Assembly (NCBI GenBank): GCA_045598945.1
Contig: JAZRVD010000108.1
Location: 1 to 6,186 of the forward strand
Length of the DNA: 6,186 nucleotides
Reading direction: 5' to 3'
DNA from: Colimorpha sp045598945
GTDB taxonomy: Bacteria > Bacteroidota > Bacteroidia > Bacteroidales > P3
Of the stretch, positions 5,874 through 6,186 are shown piece after piece; positions within the stretch are counted from its first letter, which is position 1; each line of letters starts with the position of its first letter. Both the position numbers and the translations under genes were made by a program. Under the pieces are notes generated by a model. That model searched no databases. It worked only from the letters and a program-made list of their open reading frames with translations, and was not told where the DNA came from.

Positions 5874-5942
5874 ATGCAAATCAATTGTAACATATTGAAA
5901 AACACCTCGTTGTGGGGGGGGGGCTACTTAACCGCCACATAA
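5874..5942 (+). CDS. Possible 22-codon leader peptide
   Basis: An ATG about 20 nt after the expected transcript start opens a 22-codon frame ending in TAA at 5940-5942. The peptide begins MQINCNILKN and contains LWGGGYL. Its Trp-Gly-Gly-Gly codons are formed by the G10 run at 5914-5923, so any slippage would change its frame. It lies between a strong promoter and a strong terminator, as leader peptides of attenuators do, but it has no obvious run of one regulatory amino acid beyond the glycines. It may equally be a chance frame in an untranslated leader. Confidence 0.3.
   Translation: MQINCNILKNTSLWGGGYLTAT
5914..5923 (+). repeat. G10 homopolymer run in leader
   Basis: Ten consecutive G bases lie in the leader between promoter and terminator, inside the possible 22-codon leader ORF. 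Runs of this length are prone to slipped-strand length changes in many bacteria, so expression downstream could vary between cells. That effect is inferred. Confidence 0.6.
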
Positions 5943-5972
5943 ACAACAACTTAATAATATAGCTTTGTCTCT

Positions 5973-6022
5973 CCGGCAAGCAGTGCCTTTATGGTGCTGC
6001 GTGCCGGATTTTTTTTATTTTT
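5973..6022 (+). terminator. Strong intrinsic terminator or attenuator in the leader
   Basis: A 15-bp stem with one mismatch (arms 5973-5987 and 5993-6007, outer pairs CCGGCA/TGCCGG) closes a 5-nt loop and is followed by A, T8, A, T5. It lies about 120 nt after the expected start and 24 nt before the ATG at 6046, with no recognisable promoter in between. It therefore either ends a small RNA of about 165 nt from the 5841 promoter, or attenuates the gene at 6046. Confidence 0.85.
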
Positions 6023-6045
6023 ATCAATTCATAGACATTTTTATT

Positions 6046-6186
6046 ATGAACATTAACAAGGTTTTTGCTCATTTCTGTGCCGAGTTTGCACTCCGCAAGG
6101 GTCTTATGACCGAGGACAATGTCCGCTTCTATTGGTTTTCTCGTATGTTGCAGCAGGATCCAGAGCTCAACAACTACACTCTCGAG
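6046..6186 (+). CDS. Unrecognised protein, N-terminal fragment
   Basis: The frame is open for 47 codons from ATG 6046 to the right edge, so the gene is cut by the window. The visible part begins MNINKVFAHFCAEFALRKG and continues with charged and aromatic residues. It has no signal peptide, and I do not recognise the family. The AT-rich stretch before the ATG and the good codon pattern support a real gene. It is the only gene downstream of the 5841 promoter and its attenuator-like leader, so its expression probably depends on read-through of the hairpin at 5973-6007. Confidence 0.7.
   Translation, partial: MNINKVFAHFCAEFALRKGLMTEDNVRFYWFSRMLQQDPELNNYTLE

Overview
The window looks like chromosomal DNA of an anaerobic Bacteroidales bacterium. 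Every convincing promoter has the Bacteroidota form (TTTG-like -33 box, about 19-20 bp, then TAnnTTTG). Leaders are A-rich without clear Shine-Dalgarno sites. The gene families fit Porphyromonas/Odoribacter/Prevotella-like organisms: lysine-fermentation enzymes, a secreted M14 peptidase with a type IX secretion (T9SS)-like tail, and GtrA. Genus cannot be fixed from the sequence alone.

Layout. 1-288: no convincing gene, with a G8 tract. 289-324: a strong hairpin, probably a bidirectional terminator. 432-1487, minus strand: a two-gene unit reading leftward, a CoA-transferase alpha subunit followed by 3-aminobutyryl-CoA ammonia lyase (kal). Together they carry late steps of lysine fermentation to butyrate and acetate. 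1553-1618: back-to-back divergent promoters. 1732-5425, plus strand: a tightly packed four-gene unit encoding a small secreted protein of unknown function, a GtrA-family membrane protein with a long acidic tail, a secreted zinc carboxypeptidase-like (M14) protein with a short T9SS-like C-terminus, and a family 2 glycosyltransferase. 5426-6045: a 620 bp non-genic stretch holding a hairpin, a GC-rich island with a small minus-strand ORF, and a strong promoter. That promoter starts a long leader with a 22-codon ORF containing a G10 run and a very strong intrinsic terminator. 6046-6186: the start of an unrecognised gene cut by the window edge.

How they fit together. Kal and the CoA-transferase use the two products of 3-keto-5-aminohexanoate cleavage: 3-aminobutyryl-CoA becomes crotonyl-CoA, and acetoacetate accepts CoA from butyryl-CoA. 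The divergent operon combines a secreted peptidase with sugar-lipid and glycosyltransfer functions, which suggests a cell-envelope role. An amino-acid-fermenting, protein-degrading lifestyle would explain both halves, but that is inference. The least explained parts are the attenuator-like leader at 5841-6045 and the GC-rich small-ORF element at 5505-5648.
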